From an uncultured Bacteroides sp. (GTDB taxonomy: Bacteria > Bacteroidota > Bacteroidia > Bacteroidales > Bacteroidaceae), in NCBI GenBank assembly GCA_905201685.1, contig CAJKOW010000003.1:12022-76021 (forward strand): DNA of 64,000 nucleotides, written 5' to 3'. Positions 24,851-34,128 of this stretch are shown here, in pieces (the stretch's first letter is position 1; each line of letters starts with the position of its first letter). The position numbers and the translations under genes were made by a program. Below the pieces are notes generated by a model. The model saw only the letters and a list, made by a program, of their open reading frames with translations. It was not told the DNA's origin and made no database searches.

Positions 24851-25696
24851 TTACTCCTTATACTTGATGTTGTCAATCAAACGAACCTCGCCGCAGAACA
24901 CGGTGATACAGCCTACCGCATACGACGTATCTTCCCAGTTGGCAATCTTCTGCAGCGTGTTTCCGTCCACCAGCTCGAAGTATTCCAGACGCAGACCGGG
25001 AGCGGCTTCAATGGCATCCTCTACAAACTTCTGCGTTTCGGCCACCGTATGCGACTTGGCGTAATCGCGGCTGGCAAACAACGCCTGCGAAATCTTCAAT
25101 GCCTGCTGACGTTCTTCGGCCGAAAGGCGTGCGTTACGGCTGCTCAGAGCCAAGCCGTCTTCTTCGCGGACAATGGGACATCCCACAATCTGCAGCGGGA
25201 ACTTCAACTGACGCACCATCTCGCGGATGATGGCCAACTGCTGAAAATCCTTCTCTCCAAAATAAGCACGGTCGGGCTTCACGGCCTCGAACAGCTTGCT
25301 CACAATCTGGCAAACACCGTTGAAGTGCCCCGGACGATACTTGCCCTCCATCACCGTATCCAGCGGTGCAAAGCTGAACTGACGCGTATCAGGTTCGGGA
25401 TACATCTCTTCTACAGAGGGAGCAAAGGCAAAGGCTGCGCCACACTGCTCCAGCAGACGGCAATCGGCATCCAACGTACGCGGATACTTTGCCAGGTCGT
25501 TCTTGTCGTTAAACTGCGTGGGATTAACAAAAACACTCACTACGGCTGCATCGTTCTCGGCAACACAACGCTTCACCAGCGAAGCATGACCGGCATGCAA
25601 GGCACCCATCGTAGGCACCAGTCCAACCGTTTTACCTTGGGCTCTCAGGGCTGCCAAAGCAGCCTGCAAGTCCTTGATAGTATGTACTATTTCCAT
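24851..25696 (-). CDS. panC: Pantothenate synthetase (pantoate-beta-alanine ligase)
   Basis: The 281-aa protein has the family signatures [18 protein letters not shown] (HxGH nucleotide-binding loop), [30 protein letters not shown] and [16 protein letters not shown]. It joins pantoate and beta-alanine with ATP. The product of the next gene, panD, supplies beta-alanine. The operon is divergent from the glycogen-synthase-like gene, with about 250 bp between them. Confidence 0.97.
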   Translation of the reverse strand: MEIVHTIKDLQAALAALRAQGKTVGLVPTMGALHAGHASLVKRCVAENDAAVVSVFVNPTQFNDKNDLAKYPRTLDADCRLLEQCGAAFAFAPSVEEMYPEPDTRQFSFAPLDTVMEGKYRPGHFNGVCQIVSKLFEAVKPDRAYFGEKDFQQLAIIREMVRQLKFPLQIVGCPIVREEDGLALSSRNARLSAEERQQALKISQALFASRDYAKSHTVAETQKFVEDAIEAAPGLRLEYFELVDGNTLQKIANWEDTSYAVGCITVFCGEVRLIDNIKYKE

Positions 25697-25909
25697 TTTA
25701 TTTGGTTATATAAATAACTTAGTTGTTCGCTAAAACGGTGCAAAATAAACCATTATTTGGCACATAAAGAAGAAATATCTGAAATTTATGCAAAAATCAA
25801 TCGCTTTTCGCCCTCAGAAGGTTCCGAAATTATTACTGATATACAACCAGTTAACAAAACATAAGGAATAATAGGACTGGTTATTATGCCCGATTGCCCG
25901 ATTTTTTTG

Positions 25910-25917
25910 TATCTTTG
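25910..25917 (+). promoter_or_regulatory. -7 box TATCTTTG for the glycogen-synthase-like gene
   Basis: TATCTTTG lies 28 bp upstream of the ATG at 25946; no -33 match. Confidence 0.55.
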
Positions 25918-25945
25918 CACAATAATCGAGAACATTGTTATTATT

Positions 25946-26770
25946 ATGACAAAGGCTAACAAGGTTTTATTTATAACACAAGAAATCACTCCATACGTCT
26001 CAGAGACTGAAATGTCTCTCGTAGGCAGACACTTACCGCAAGCCATTCAGGAACGAGGCAGAGAAATACGAACATTCATGCCTAAATGGGGAAATATCAA
26101 CGAACGCCGAAACCAGCTGCACGAGGTGATACGCCTTTCAGGTATGAATCTGATCATCGATGACACGGACCATCCGCTTATCATCAAGGTGGCTTCTATC
26201 CAGGCTGCCCGTATGCAGGTCTATTTCATTGACAATGATGATTATTTCCAGAATCGCTTGCAGATTACCGACGAAAACGGAAACGAATACGAAGACAACG
26301 ATGCACGCACCATATTCTATGCGCGCGGCGTATTGGAAACCGTAAAGAAATTGCGCTGGTGTCCGGACATTATCCACTGTCACGGCTGGCTGACTGCCCT
26401 GGCACCGCTATACATCAAGAAGGCCTACAAGGACGAACCTTCTTTCCGAAACTCCAAAGTAGTCTTTTCACTCTACGAGGACGAATTCAAGCAACCTTTT
26501 CATCCCGACTTTCCCAACAAGTTGCTGCTGAAAGGCATCGCTAAAAAAGATGTTGCCCACCTGAAGAATCCGATAGACTATGCTACGCTTTGCAAATTGG
26601 CTATCGACTATTCGGATGGCGTCATCCAGCAAAGCGAACACGTCAACGAAGAAGTATTGCAATACGCACGCCAGACCGGTAAATTAATACTGGACTATCA
26701 GATGCCTGACAACTTTGCCGATGCCTGCAACGACTTCTACGACAAAGTATGGGAATCTGAACAACAATAA
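25946..26770 (+). CDS. Glycogen/starch synthase N-terminal domain protein (GT5 N-terminal half only)
   Basis: The start at 25946 (MTKANKVLFITQEITPYVSETEMSLVGRHLPQAI) follows the promoter; an in-frame ATG at 25886 overlaps it. The 274 residues match only the N-terminal Rossmann half of GT5 glycogen synthases (FITQEITPYV, FYARGVLETVKKLRWCPDIIHCHGWLTALAPLYIK). The C-terminal half with the nucleotide-sugar site is absent, and the usual K-x-G-G-L loop is not seen, so catalysis is unlikely unless another chain provides it. It is followed 24 nt later by a DUF4270 lipoprotein gene. The pairing suggests a role other than polymer synthesis. Confidence 0.8.
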   Translation: MTKANKVLFITQEITPYVSETEMSLVGRHLPQAIQERGREIRTFMPKWGNINERRNQLHEVIRLSGMNLIIDDTDHPLIIKVASIQAARMQVYFIDNDDYFQNRLQITDENGNEYEDNDARTIFYARGVLETVKKLRWCPDIIHCHGWLTALAPLYIKKAYKDEPSFRNSKVVFSLYEDEFKQPFHPDFPNKLLLKGIAKKDVAHLKNPIDYATLCKLAIDYSDGVIQQSEHVNEEVLQYARQTGKLILDYQMPDNFADACNDFYDKVWESEQQ

Positions 26771-26794
26771 AAGCAAAATCAAGATCCGAATTTT

Positions 26795-28366
26795 ATGAAA
26801 GCCAAGTATATAGGAATCCTGTCATTGGCACTTTTGAGCATCTTCGGATGCGATGACAATACCGGAACACTGGGCATGAGTATGTTGCCCGACTCCGATG
26901 GTCTGTCTGCACACACCACGTCATACGATGTAACAACTTACTCTGTCGAAGCAGACCACGTCTTTTCGAAAACAAGCATCGGATACATCGGACGATTCAC
27001 CGATCCCGATTTCGGATATTACGAATCAAGCTTTCTGAGCGAACTGAACTGTACCGACAACTATAAATTTCCTGCCGTCTATCAGGAAAGTGCGGACGGC
27101 ACAAGCGGCACGGGAACCATGGCCGGCGACAGCGTAGTATCGGTAAATTTGGTATTATACTATCAAACATGGTTCGGCGACTCACTGAATGCCTGCCGGA
27201 TGAGCGTTTACGAATTGAACGATGAATGGCTGAATGCCCGAAAGTCTGCCGACAACTACCGCTATACCGACTTCGATATTACCAAATATTACGATACGAA
27301 CAAATTGTTGGGAAGGAAAGCCTACAGCGCCTACGATGCTTCCATCCCCGATTCTGTCAGAAACTCAACGGACTCGTACGGAAATAGCAATTTCTATCCA
27401 TACGTGGCATTCAAGCTCGATAAGGAAATTGGTAACCGGATATTACGTCTGAACAGAGAGTACCAAGAGGGAAAAAACGACTACTTCAAGAATGCAGAAA
27501 ACTTCATCAACAACGTATTCAAGGGGATATATGCCAAAAGCGATTACGGCGATGGCACCATCCTTTACATCGATCGCGTGGACCTGCAAATGCAATTCCG
27601 CTTCCACTACGTAGATGAAGAAACCGGATTGGCCCTGAAAAAACAAGTGGACGACAAAAACGGCAAGGCTGGCGAAGACTCCTTATATTATAGTACGGCA
27701 ACTGCTTTTGCATCGACCAAGGAAGTTGTCCAGGCAAATAAATTTGCCAACTCGAACAAGTTGCAGGAACGGCTGAAGGAAACCGACTGGACATATATCA
27801 AATCGCCGGCGGGAATCTTCACTGAAGCAGTTTTACCTTACGACCAAATATACAAGGAACTGTCAAACGACACCTTGAATGCTGTAAAACTGACGTTCAC
27901 CAACTACCACCAGAAAAACGACTATGAATTCAGCATGAGCGAACCAAGCAACGTATTGCTGATACGCAAATCCGACTATCAGAAGTTCTTCACTGAAAAC
28001 GAACTGCCGGATAATGTTTCATCGTACACCGTTGCACACAACAATATTGCTACCAACCAATATACATTCAGCAACATTGCCCGACTGGTAACATCGTGCA
28101 TTGGAATCAAGAATGCCGCCAGAGAAAAGGCTAAAAAAGAAGCCGGCAACAATTGGAACGAGGCTGAATGGGAAGCACAGTGGACAGCTGAAAATCCCGA
28201 CTGGGACAAAGTATGGCTGATTCCTGTATCGACTTCCTACGACAGCAGCAATACAACACTGATCGGAGTACAAAATGACTTAACACCAAGCTATGCCAAA
28301 CTGAAAGGCGGTACTACCGGAGACAAACTGAAACTGGAAGTCACCTACACGACTTTCAATAAGTAA
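26795..28366 (+). CDS. DUF4270 family lipoprotein
   Basis: The 523-aa protein has an SPII signal (LLSIFGC, Cys19) followed by DDNTGTLGMSMLPDSD, and the DUF4270 pattern: SYIGRFTDPDFGYYESSFLSEL-type region, a predicted beta-rich body, and a C-terminal ...KLKLEVTYTTF. It is an outer-membrane or periplasmic lipoprotein of unknown function found across Bacteroidetes. The gene follows the glycogen-synthase-like gene and ends at a strong terminator. Confidence 0.85.
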   Translation: MKAKYIGILSLALLSIFGCDDNTGTLGMSMLPDSDGLSAHTTSYDVTTYSVEADHVFSKTSIGYIGRFTDPDFGYYESSFLSELNCTDNYKFPAVYQESADGTSGTGTMAGDSVVSVNLVLYYQTWFGDSLNACRMSVYELNDEWLNARKSADNYRYTDFDITKYYDTNKLLGRKAYSAYDASIPDSVRNSTDSYGNSNFYPYVAFKLDKEIGNRILRLNREYQEGKNDYFKNAENFINNVFKGIYAKSDYGDGTILYIDRVDLQMQFRFHYVDEETGLALKKQVDDKNGKAGEDSLYYSTATAFASTKEVVQANKFANSNKLQERLKETDWTYIKSPAGIFTEAVLPYDQIYKELSNDTLNAVKLTFTNYHQKNDYEFSMSEPSNVLLIRKSDYQKFFTENELPDNVSSYTVAHNNIATNQYTFSNIARLVTSCIGIKNAAREKAKKEAGNNWNEAEWEAQWTAENPDWDKVWLIPVSTSYDSSNTTLIGVQNDLTPSYAKLKGGTTGDKLKLEVTYTTFNK

Positions 28367-28418
28367 TCCAACCTTCGACAAAGAGGGGGATTACTGAAAA
28401 TATTCACTGAATCCAATA

Positions 28419-28462
28419 AAACCATAAAGGGCTGCCCGCTCGGGCAGCCCTTTATGGTTTTG
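28419..28462. terminator. Bidirectional terminator between DUF4270 and GH57 genes
   Basis: A perfect 20-bp stem (28419-28438 with 28441-28460) with a 2-nt gap is flanked by A's and T's, so it can stop both converging transcripts. Confidence 0.92.
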
Positions 28463-28491
28463 TTTATTTCTTATTCCCAATCAGAATCACA

Positions 28492-29850
28492 TCATTTGGC
28501 TTCCTTTACCTTCTTGGCAGAAGTCACCTTCTTGACAGCCGGCTTCTTCTCAGCCGTCAGTTTTGCCAACTTAGCCTGTGCCTTCTCCAATTCCTTGTTC
28601 AACTTCTCTATTTCATCACCCTGATTCTTGATTGTCGTCAACAAGGCATTCAGTTCTTCGTTATCAATATCTTCCGGATAAAGAGCATCCACACGCTTGA
28701 TGAAGTCGCCCAAGATATTCATGTAATTGGTAAAAGCATCGTAAGGAGACTCGTAAATGCCACGATTCAAACCTACACCGCTGTTCTTGGTCGTCATGAA
28801 ACGGAAATTGTTACTTGCCTGCAAGTAATCCCAATCCTGCTTAATACGACGGTCGTCGCACAGATGGACACGTTCAGCCACGCTATACAGCTTATTAAAG
28901 GCTTCGCGCTGCATTGCATTACCCAGCCAGCAGCTTGTATCCCTTTCCTCATCGACCCACGACATCGGATAAGGAACGTCAAGTTGCGATACCGACTTCA
29001 GCTTCGTAACGATTTCGGTAGGCGTAGAGAAAGTAATGCCCTTCTCTTTGGCATATCCCGGCAATGCTTTCAGGAACTCCAGAATATTGGAGGATAACGG
29101 TTGCGACATACCCAATGCGCACAGCTCCATGAAGATATTAATCACCTGCTCCTCTTGTGGCAGTGAATCAATCCATCCGATGTACTTGTCGGCAAACAAC
29201 GGATATTCGCTCCACTCCGAATTGGAGAAACGCAAACTGATATCATCAGACAACTTATAATCACGCAACAGCAACTTCAAATTGGGATTCATATTGCAAT
29301 GATATACGTAGTGCGGACTCTTCCAACCCAGGATATATTTGGCACCCTCGGTCAGCATGCCTTTAAAGCCCATACTTGCAACAATAGCTCCAATTTCGTC
29401 GTTGTAAATCAAGCTGGAGTTACGGAACACCTTCGGCTCCTTACCAAACATTTGTTTCATCTTGGCACTCTGACGCATCACTTCTTCTCTGAAGCAATCT
29501 TCATTGGCCAACGAAGAAAGTCCATGCGAATAAGGCTCTGCCAGAAATTCACAGCAGCCGGTATCGTTCAGCTGATGCAACAAGTCTATAACCGCCGGAG
29601 CATGAATCTCCAATTGCTCTAATGCTACGCCCGAAACAGAAAGGGCAACCTTAAAGGCACCGCCCGAATTTTTCACCATTTCAATAAGGGCATTCAATGC
29701 CGGGATATATGAACGCTCGGCTACCTCATTAATGCTGGTTTCATTGGCATAATCATCGTAATAATAATGATCATTGCCTATATCAAAGAAACGATAACGT
29801 TTCAGATGAATGATTTGATGTATTTCAAAATAAAAACAGATTGTTCTCAT
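28492..29850 (-). CDS. GH57 family alpha-amylase-like glycoside hydrolase
   Basis: The 452-aa protein starts MRTICFYFEIHQ, where GH57 enzymes have their first conserved HQP-type region, and continues with CCEFLAEPYSHGLSSL (region around the family's second conserved block) and FRNSSLIYNDEIG. It probably acts on glycogen or maltooligosaccharides in the cytoplasm, since there is no signal peptide. Residues about 405-452 form a coiled coil (KNQGDEIEKLNKELEKAQAKLAKL) followed by a Lys/Ala-rich tail (KKPAVKKVTSAKKVKEAK) that is not part of the catalytic domain. It is the third gene of the glycogen operon, 21 nt after the GT4 gene. Confidence 0.88.
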   Translation of the reverse strand: MRTICFYFEIHQIIHLKRYRFFDIGNDHYYYDDYANETSINEVAERSYIPALNALIEMVKNSGGAFKVALSVSGVALEQLEIHAPAVIDLLHQLNDTGCCEFLAEPYSHGLSSLANEDCFREEVMRQSAKMKQMFGKEPKVFRNSSLIYNDEIGAIVASMGFKGMLTEGAKYILGWKSPHYVYHCNMNPNLKLLLRDYKLSDDISLRFSNSEWSEYPLFADKYIGWIDSLPQEEQVINIFMELCALGMSQPLSSNILEFLKALPGYAKEKGITFSTPTEIVTKLKSVSQLDVPYPMSWVDEERDTSCWLGNAMQREAFNKLYSVAERVHLCDDRRIKQDWDYLQASNNFRFMTTKNSGVGLNRGIYESPYDAFTNYMNILGDFIKRVDALYPEDIDNEELNALLTTIKNQGDEIEKLNKELEKAQAKLAKLTAEKKPAVKKVTSAKKVKEAK

Positions 29851-29871
29851 TGCTAATTATTGTTTTAGTGT

Positions 29872-31137
29872 TTACCTATAGTTCCTTAACACATTCTCAT
29901 ATAGGGCACGAATCCTCAAGCCTACCTTTTCCCAAGTTATTCCATCAACTTCTTTCTTTCCTTCTTCCTGTAGATAATGGAAAAGTGACGGATAGTTGCA
30001 AATGGCATAAATGGCATCGGCCATCGCATGAATATCCCAATAGTCCACCTTGATGACCTTATCAAGAATTTCACCGCATCCCGACTGCTTGGATATGATA
30101 GAAGGCGTACCACACTGCATGGCCTCCAAAGGCGCTATGCCAAAAGGCTCGGAGACGGAAGGCATCACAAATACATCACTATCCTTGTAAACCTCATACA
30201 CCTGCTTTCCTTTCATGAAACCGGGGAAATGGAAACGGTCGGCTATACCACGTTCAGCAACCAGATTAATCATGGCATCCAACATATCGCCCGAGCCGGC
30301 CATCACAAAACGGATGTTACGGGTACGATGCAGAACGAGCGATGCTGCCTCTACAAAATACTCAGGTCCCTTCTGCATGGTGATACGACCCAAGAAGGTA
30401 ACAATCTTCTCCTTGGAATGATCGGGACGAGGAATGTCCTGATATTCCTGAGAAAGCGGATACACAGCATTGTGCATGGCAAAAACCTTGCGCGGATCCT
30501 GATGATACTCATTAATCACGGTACGGCGAGTCAATTCGGATACACACATGATGCAGTCGGCATAGTCCATACCGTTCTTCTCGATCGAGTAAACAGTAGG
30601 ATTCACCTTGCCTCGCGAACGGTCGAAATCGGTGGCATGCACGTGGATACACAACGGTTTGCCACTGACCATCTTGGCATGAACACCAGCCGGATACGTT
30701 AGCCAGTCGTGCGCATGAATGATGTCAAACTGCTCCTTGCGTGCCACAACTCCGGCAATGATAGAGAAATTGTTGATTTCTTCATGCAGATTGCCCGGAT
30801 AACCACCGGCAAATTCCATACAACCCATATCGTTGACATGCATATACGAGAAGTCTGCATAGATATGATCCCGATATGCATAGTAATCTTCCGGAGTCAT
30901 CTGGCCATACAATCGCGACTTCAATGTGTCGTAATCAAGATCGCGCCACACAATAGGCACCTGGTTCATACCCACAATTTTCAGAAACTGTTCTTCCTGT
31001 CCCGTAGGCTTAGGCATACAGAAGATAGTCTCTACATCGCCTTGCAGGCTCAACCCTTTCGTTATACCATAGGAAGCAACAGCAAGACCACCATATATCT
31101 TGGGAGGAAATTCCCAACCAAACATTAGAACTCTCAT
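29872..31137 (-). CDS. GT4 family glycosyltransferase, glycogen synthase type
   Basis: The 421-aa protein begins MRVLMFGWEFPPKIYGGLAVASYGI (the GGLAV donor-binding loop), has VTFLGRITMQKGPEYFVEAA at the domain junction and SVSEPFGIAPLEAMQCGTP, which carries the E-x7-E motif of GT4. It is likely the operon's glycogen synthase, extending alpha-1,4-glucan in the cytoplasm. Start and stop overlap with neighbours: the ATG overlaps the stop of the GH133 gene (ATGA at 31134-31137). Donor specificity (ADP- or UDP-glucose) is not decided by the sequence. Confidence 0.9.
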   Translation of the reverse strand: MRVLMFGWEFPPKIYGGLAVASYGITKGLSLQGDVETIFCMPKPTGQEEQFLKIVGMNQVPIVWRDLDYDTLKSRLYGQMTPEDYYAYRDHIYADFSYMHVNDMGCMEFAGGYPGNLHEEINNFSIIAGVVARKEQFDIIHAHDWLTYPAGVHAKMVSGKPLCIHVHATDFDRSRGKVNPTVYSIEKNGMDYADCIMCVSELTRRTVINEYHQDPRKVFAMHNAVYPLSQEYQDIPRPDHSKEKIVTFLGRITMQKGPEYFVEAASLVLHRTRNIRFVMAGSGDMLDAMINLVAERGIADRFHFPGFMKGKQVYEVYKDSDVFVMPSVSEPFGIAPLEAMQCGTPSIISKQSGCGEILDKVIKVDYWDIHAMADAIYAICNYPSLFHYLQEEGKKEVDGITWEKVGLRIRALYENVLRNYR

Positions 31138-33092
31138 CCTTTTTCCTCCTCGTATTGTTTAAGCTTAGACAACAATTTCAATATTCTCAGTATTTCGGCA
31201 ACATTCATGGCAAACGAAACAGCGCCACGACCGGTAAAGGGTGGATTTCCATCAAACAGTTCTGGCAAAGTACCGATACAGTGACAGGTCATCTCGTCTT
31301 CCATACCAATCAGGTAACGTTCAACAAACGAAATGCCACTCATCTTATATATACGCAAGTAAGCCTCCATGTAGAAACCCATCAACCACGGCCATGCCGT
31401 ACCCTGATGATAAGCATAATCACGCTGAATCTGCGGACCTACATAATAGGGATTATATCCGCCGCTCTTGGGACTCAGCGTACGCAAGCCCTTCGGGGTC
31501 AGCAGTTCTTTCGTAACAATATCAAGAACTTGCTTTTTCTGTGCACGGTCCAATGGCGAATAATCGAATGCCACGGTAAAAATCATGTTGGGGCGAACAC
31601 TCCAATCCATCATGTAACCATCGACATAATCGAACAGATAGCCATATTCATTTCGGAAGACACTGACAAATGACTTGCCTGTAATCTCGGCCTGTGCATC
31701 CAACTGGTCAGCCAGCTCTACCTTACCCTCTTCACGTACCATGTCTGCTACAAAACGAAGTGCGTTATACCACAAGGCATTGATTTCAACCACATAACCG
31801 GTACGTGGAATCACCGGATGTCCATTTACTGTAGAATTCATCCAGGTGACAGCCTTCTCGGTTCCATTGGTATATAGCAGACCGTTGTCGTGCAAGAAGA
31901 GGTTGTCGTGTTTACGGCTGCGAATATAAGCCATCATGTCTTCCAACAATTTTCCATACTTCGCCCGACATTGCTCACGCGAAGTTGCCTTGGCGTACTG
32001 CTGCAATGTCCACACAGCCCATAACAAAATATCCGGATGCTCCATCTCGTAAATTTTGTAAGTACGAGGTTCACCGTTCATAAATTCGTACAGAGCTTTT
32101 TGCGCAGTCTTCATCACGTCCTCAAATTCATCAAGTTCACCGATAGCCAATGTCAGGCCCGGCAAGGAAATGAACAAATCGCGTGCACGGCATTTAAACC
32201 ACGGATAACCGGCCAACACATAGTGCTCGTCGCCCTGTTTATTATGGAACTGATGTGCCGAATTCACCAGGCAGTGATAGAAACTGTCACGCGGAGTACG
32301 GTCAGCCACTTCTTCTTCGAACGTCTGCTTCAGCCTGCGGGTTGAAATCTCGGATATACCGGCCGAAAAGACGATGCTTTCGCCCTTCTTAATATCCACC
32401 TCAAAGTAACCGGGCACATACAAATCCTCATTAAAGTCATATCCACGCTCCTGCTCTTTGGAATACTCGATACCCCGATACCAATCAGGCTGGAAGTGGA
32501 ACTCATTTTTCTTGTTCAACTGCATGAACAGTTCAGGATATCCCGGATACATACAGGTTTTGATTCCATTTTCCACCAACTGATAATCGCGGCTCGCCTG
32601 CGGATTTTCGTGTGTATATTCACGCACGCTGCGGAAAGCTAAGAAAGGACGGAAACGAAGTGTTGTTGCCGAATGGGCATCGACCAAGGTATAACGGATC
32701 AGAATCCGGTTTTCATGATGTACAAAAATCTTTTCCTTACGGAGAATTACGCCTCCCACACGGTAGGTAGTTGCCGGAATGTGCTCGCAATCAAACTCAC
32801 GGATATACTTGTGCCCGTTGGGACTATAGTGATTACCTTGATATTTGTGCAATCCCAGGTTAAACTCCGCACCATGCTGAATTACCGTTTCATCCAAAGA
32901 AGATAGCAGCACATGGTTCTCATCATCCAAGTTGGGGACAGGAATCACCAACAATCCATGATATTTGCGTGTGTTACAATCTACAATTGTTGTACAATGA
33001 TAAGCGCCCGATTTATTCGACCGCAGAATCTCCCTTGGCAAAGATTCCTGCAAGTTAATCATCAGGGTCTTGTCAAATCGTAAATAACTCAT
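31134..33092 (-). CDS. Glycogen debranching enzyme (amylo-alpha-1,6-glucosidase, GH133)
   Basis: The 652-aa protein shows the bacterial GDE pattern: an N-terminal beta-domain (SNKSGAYHCTTIVDCNTRKYHGLLVIP, LLSSLDETV, YKYIREFDCEHIP-like) and a C-terminal (alpha/alpha)6 barrel with GYPWFKCRARDLFISLPGL, IPRTGYVVEINALWYNALRF and YHQGTAWPWLMGFYMEAY. It removes alpha-1,6 branch points of glycogen. It is first in the operon GH133-GT4-GH57, so breakdown and synthesis functions share a transcript. It is cytoplasmic, with no signal peptide. Confidence 0.93.
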   Translation of the reverse strand: MSYLRFDKTLMINLQESLPREILRSNKSGAYHCTTIVDCNTRKYHGLLVIPVPNLDDENHVLLSSLDETVIQHGAEFNLGLHKYQGNHYSPNGHKYIREFDCEHIPATTYRVGGVILRKEKIFVHHENRILIRYTLVDAHSATTLRFRPFLAFRSVREYTHENPQASRDYQLVENGIKTCMYPGYPELFMQLNKKNEFHFQPDWYRGIEYSKEQERGYDFNEDLYVPGYFEVDIKKGESIVFSAGISEISTRRLKQTFEEEVADRTPRDSFYHCLVNSAHQFHNKQGDEHYVLAGYPWFKCRARDLFISLPGLTLAIGELDEFEDVMKTAQKALYEFMNGEPRTYKIYEMEHPDILLWAVWTLQQYAKATSREQCRAKYGKLLEDMMAYIRSRKHDNLFLHDNGLLYTNGTEKAVTWMNSTVNGHPVIPRTGYVVEINALWYNALRFVADMVREEGKVELADQLDAQAEITGKSFVSVFRNEYGYLFDYVDGYMMDWSVRPNMIFTVAFDYSPLDRAQKKQVLDIVTKELLTPKGLRTLSPKSGGYNPYYVGPQIQRDYAYHQGTAWPWLMGFYMEAYLRIYKMSGISFVERYLIGMEDEMTCHCIGTLPELFDGNPPFTGRGAVSFAMNVAEILRILKLLSKLKQYEEEKG

Positions 33093-33135
33093 AGTTGTGC
33101 TATTATTTAAAGGTTAATTATTCAGGCCCATATGC

Positions 33136-33152
33136 GCTACACAACGTGTAGC
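33136..33152. promoter_or_regulatory. Small perfect hairpin in the leader of the glycogen operon
   Basis: GCTACAC (33136-33142) and GTGTAGC (33146-33152) are exact reverse complements with a 3-nt loop, just downstream of the -7 box and about 45 nt before the start codon. It could be a leader hairpin or an operator. Confidence 0.4.
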
Positions 33153-33157
33153 AATGC

Positions 33158-33187
33158 CAAAAGTACAAATTAATGCCTATAAACAAA
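33158..33187 (-). promoter_or_regulatory. Promoter of the glycogen operon
   Basis: On the minus strand TTTG (33187-33184) and TACTTTTG (33165-33158) are separated by 18 bp; the start codon is 65 bp downstream. Confidence 0.6.
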
Positions 33188-33265
33188 ATAAAAAGTCCGT
33201 TTTTTTTTCGTTTTTTCTCCAAATAATGCGTAGTATTGTGGGGAATAAAGACAAATATGTGAAAT

Positions 33266-34018
33266 ATGAAACATGATATACGCAGGATGGTAGTGGCAAC
33301 AATCATACCTTTGTTCATCCTATTTATTCTTTATATATTGGAAATATTAGAGGTTGGCATGGACTGGGACTTCACAAACCTCGGTATATATCCGATGCAA
33401 CGTAGAGGAGTGTTCGGCATTTTCGCACATCCATTAGTACACAGCAGCTTCAAACATCTTTTTGCCAACACCTTGCCGTTTTTCTTTCTTTCGTGGTGCT
33501 TGTTCTATTTCTACCGGCAAATTGCTCCTTACATTCTGTTCGCCATATGGATTGGCTGCGGATTATTGACATTTTTCATCGGGAAACCAGGATGGCATAT
33601 AGGAGCAAGCGGGATTATCTACGGACTGGCTTTCTTCCTTTTCTTCAGTGGTCTGTTGCGGAAATATGTTCCATTAATTGCCATCTCACTACTCGTCACT
33701 TTCCTCTACGGTGGACTCGTATGGAACATGTTTCCCCAGTTCGCCAAGGCATCGACTTCGTGGGAAGGGCATCTGAGTGGAGCCATAGCCGGCACGGTAT
33801 GTGCCGTTGCTTTCATGAAAAACGGGCCGCAACGTCCCAATCCATTCGAAGACGAGGATCTGGAAGACAATGAAGAAACAAACGAAGCAGACAACCCTTC
33901 TCCATCCGACAACATTTCCGGTGACAACCATTTACCCGACGAAACTCCGACCTTTCAGAAATATCCTGAAGACAAGACGGAACCCACTCCACCAGACGCA
34001 ACAAATTCAAATGCTTAG
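33266..34018 (+). CDS. Rhomboid family intramembrane serine protease with acidic C-terminal tail
   Basis: The 250-aa protein has six predicted helices, the catalytic Ser115 in GASGIIYG and His169 in WEGHLSGAIAG, plus the FAHPLVHSSFKHLFANTLPFFFLSW region (HxxxN) of rhomboids. It cleaves membrane proteins within the lipid bilayer; the substrate is unknown. Residues from about 190 to 250 form an unusual low-complexity, Asp/Glu/Asn/Pro-rich tail (EDEDLEDNEETNEADNPSPSDN onward), predicted to be disordered. It is divergent from the glycogen operon. Confidence 0.92.
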   Translation: MKHDIRRMVVATIIPLFILFILYILEILEVGMDWDFTNLGIYPMQRRGVFGIFAHPLVHSSFKHLFANTLPFFFLSWCLFYFYRQIAPYILFAIWIGCGLLTFFIGKPGWHIGASGIIYGLAFFLFFSGLLRKYVPLIAISLLVTFLYGGLVWNMFPQFAKASTSWEGHLSGAIAGTVCAVAFMKNGPQRPNPFEDEDLEDNEETNEADNPSPSDNISGDNHLPDETPTFQKYPEDKTEPTPPDATNSNA

Positions 34019-34094
34019 ACGAATCACACGTTTAAGAAACAATAAAAAATACAAAAAGAAGTACAATCTTTTTACAGTAGCCGCCTATTATATC

Positions 34095-34102
34095 TAATTT
34101 TG
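34095..34102 (+). promoter_or_regulatory. -7 box TAATTTTG for the Crp/Fnr regulator gene
   Basis: TAATTTTG lies 26 bp before the ATG at 34129; a near -33 match (TTTA) is 20 bp upstream. Confidence 0.5.
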
Positions 34103-34128
34103 CCTTAAAATAAGAAGAGGAAAACGTC

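Noticed and set aside
30028..30702. 224-aa plus-strand ORF
   Set aside because: It is antisense to the GT4 gene, whose motifs and operon overlaps are convincing.
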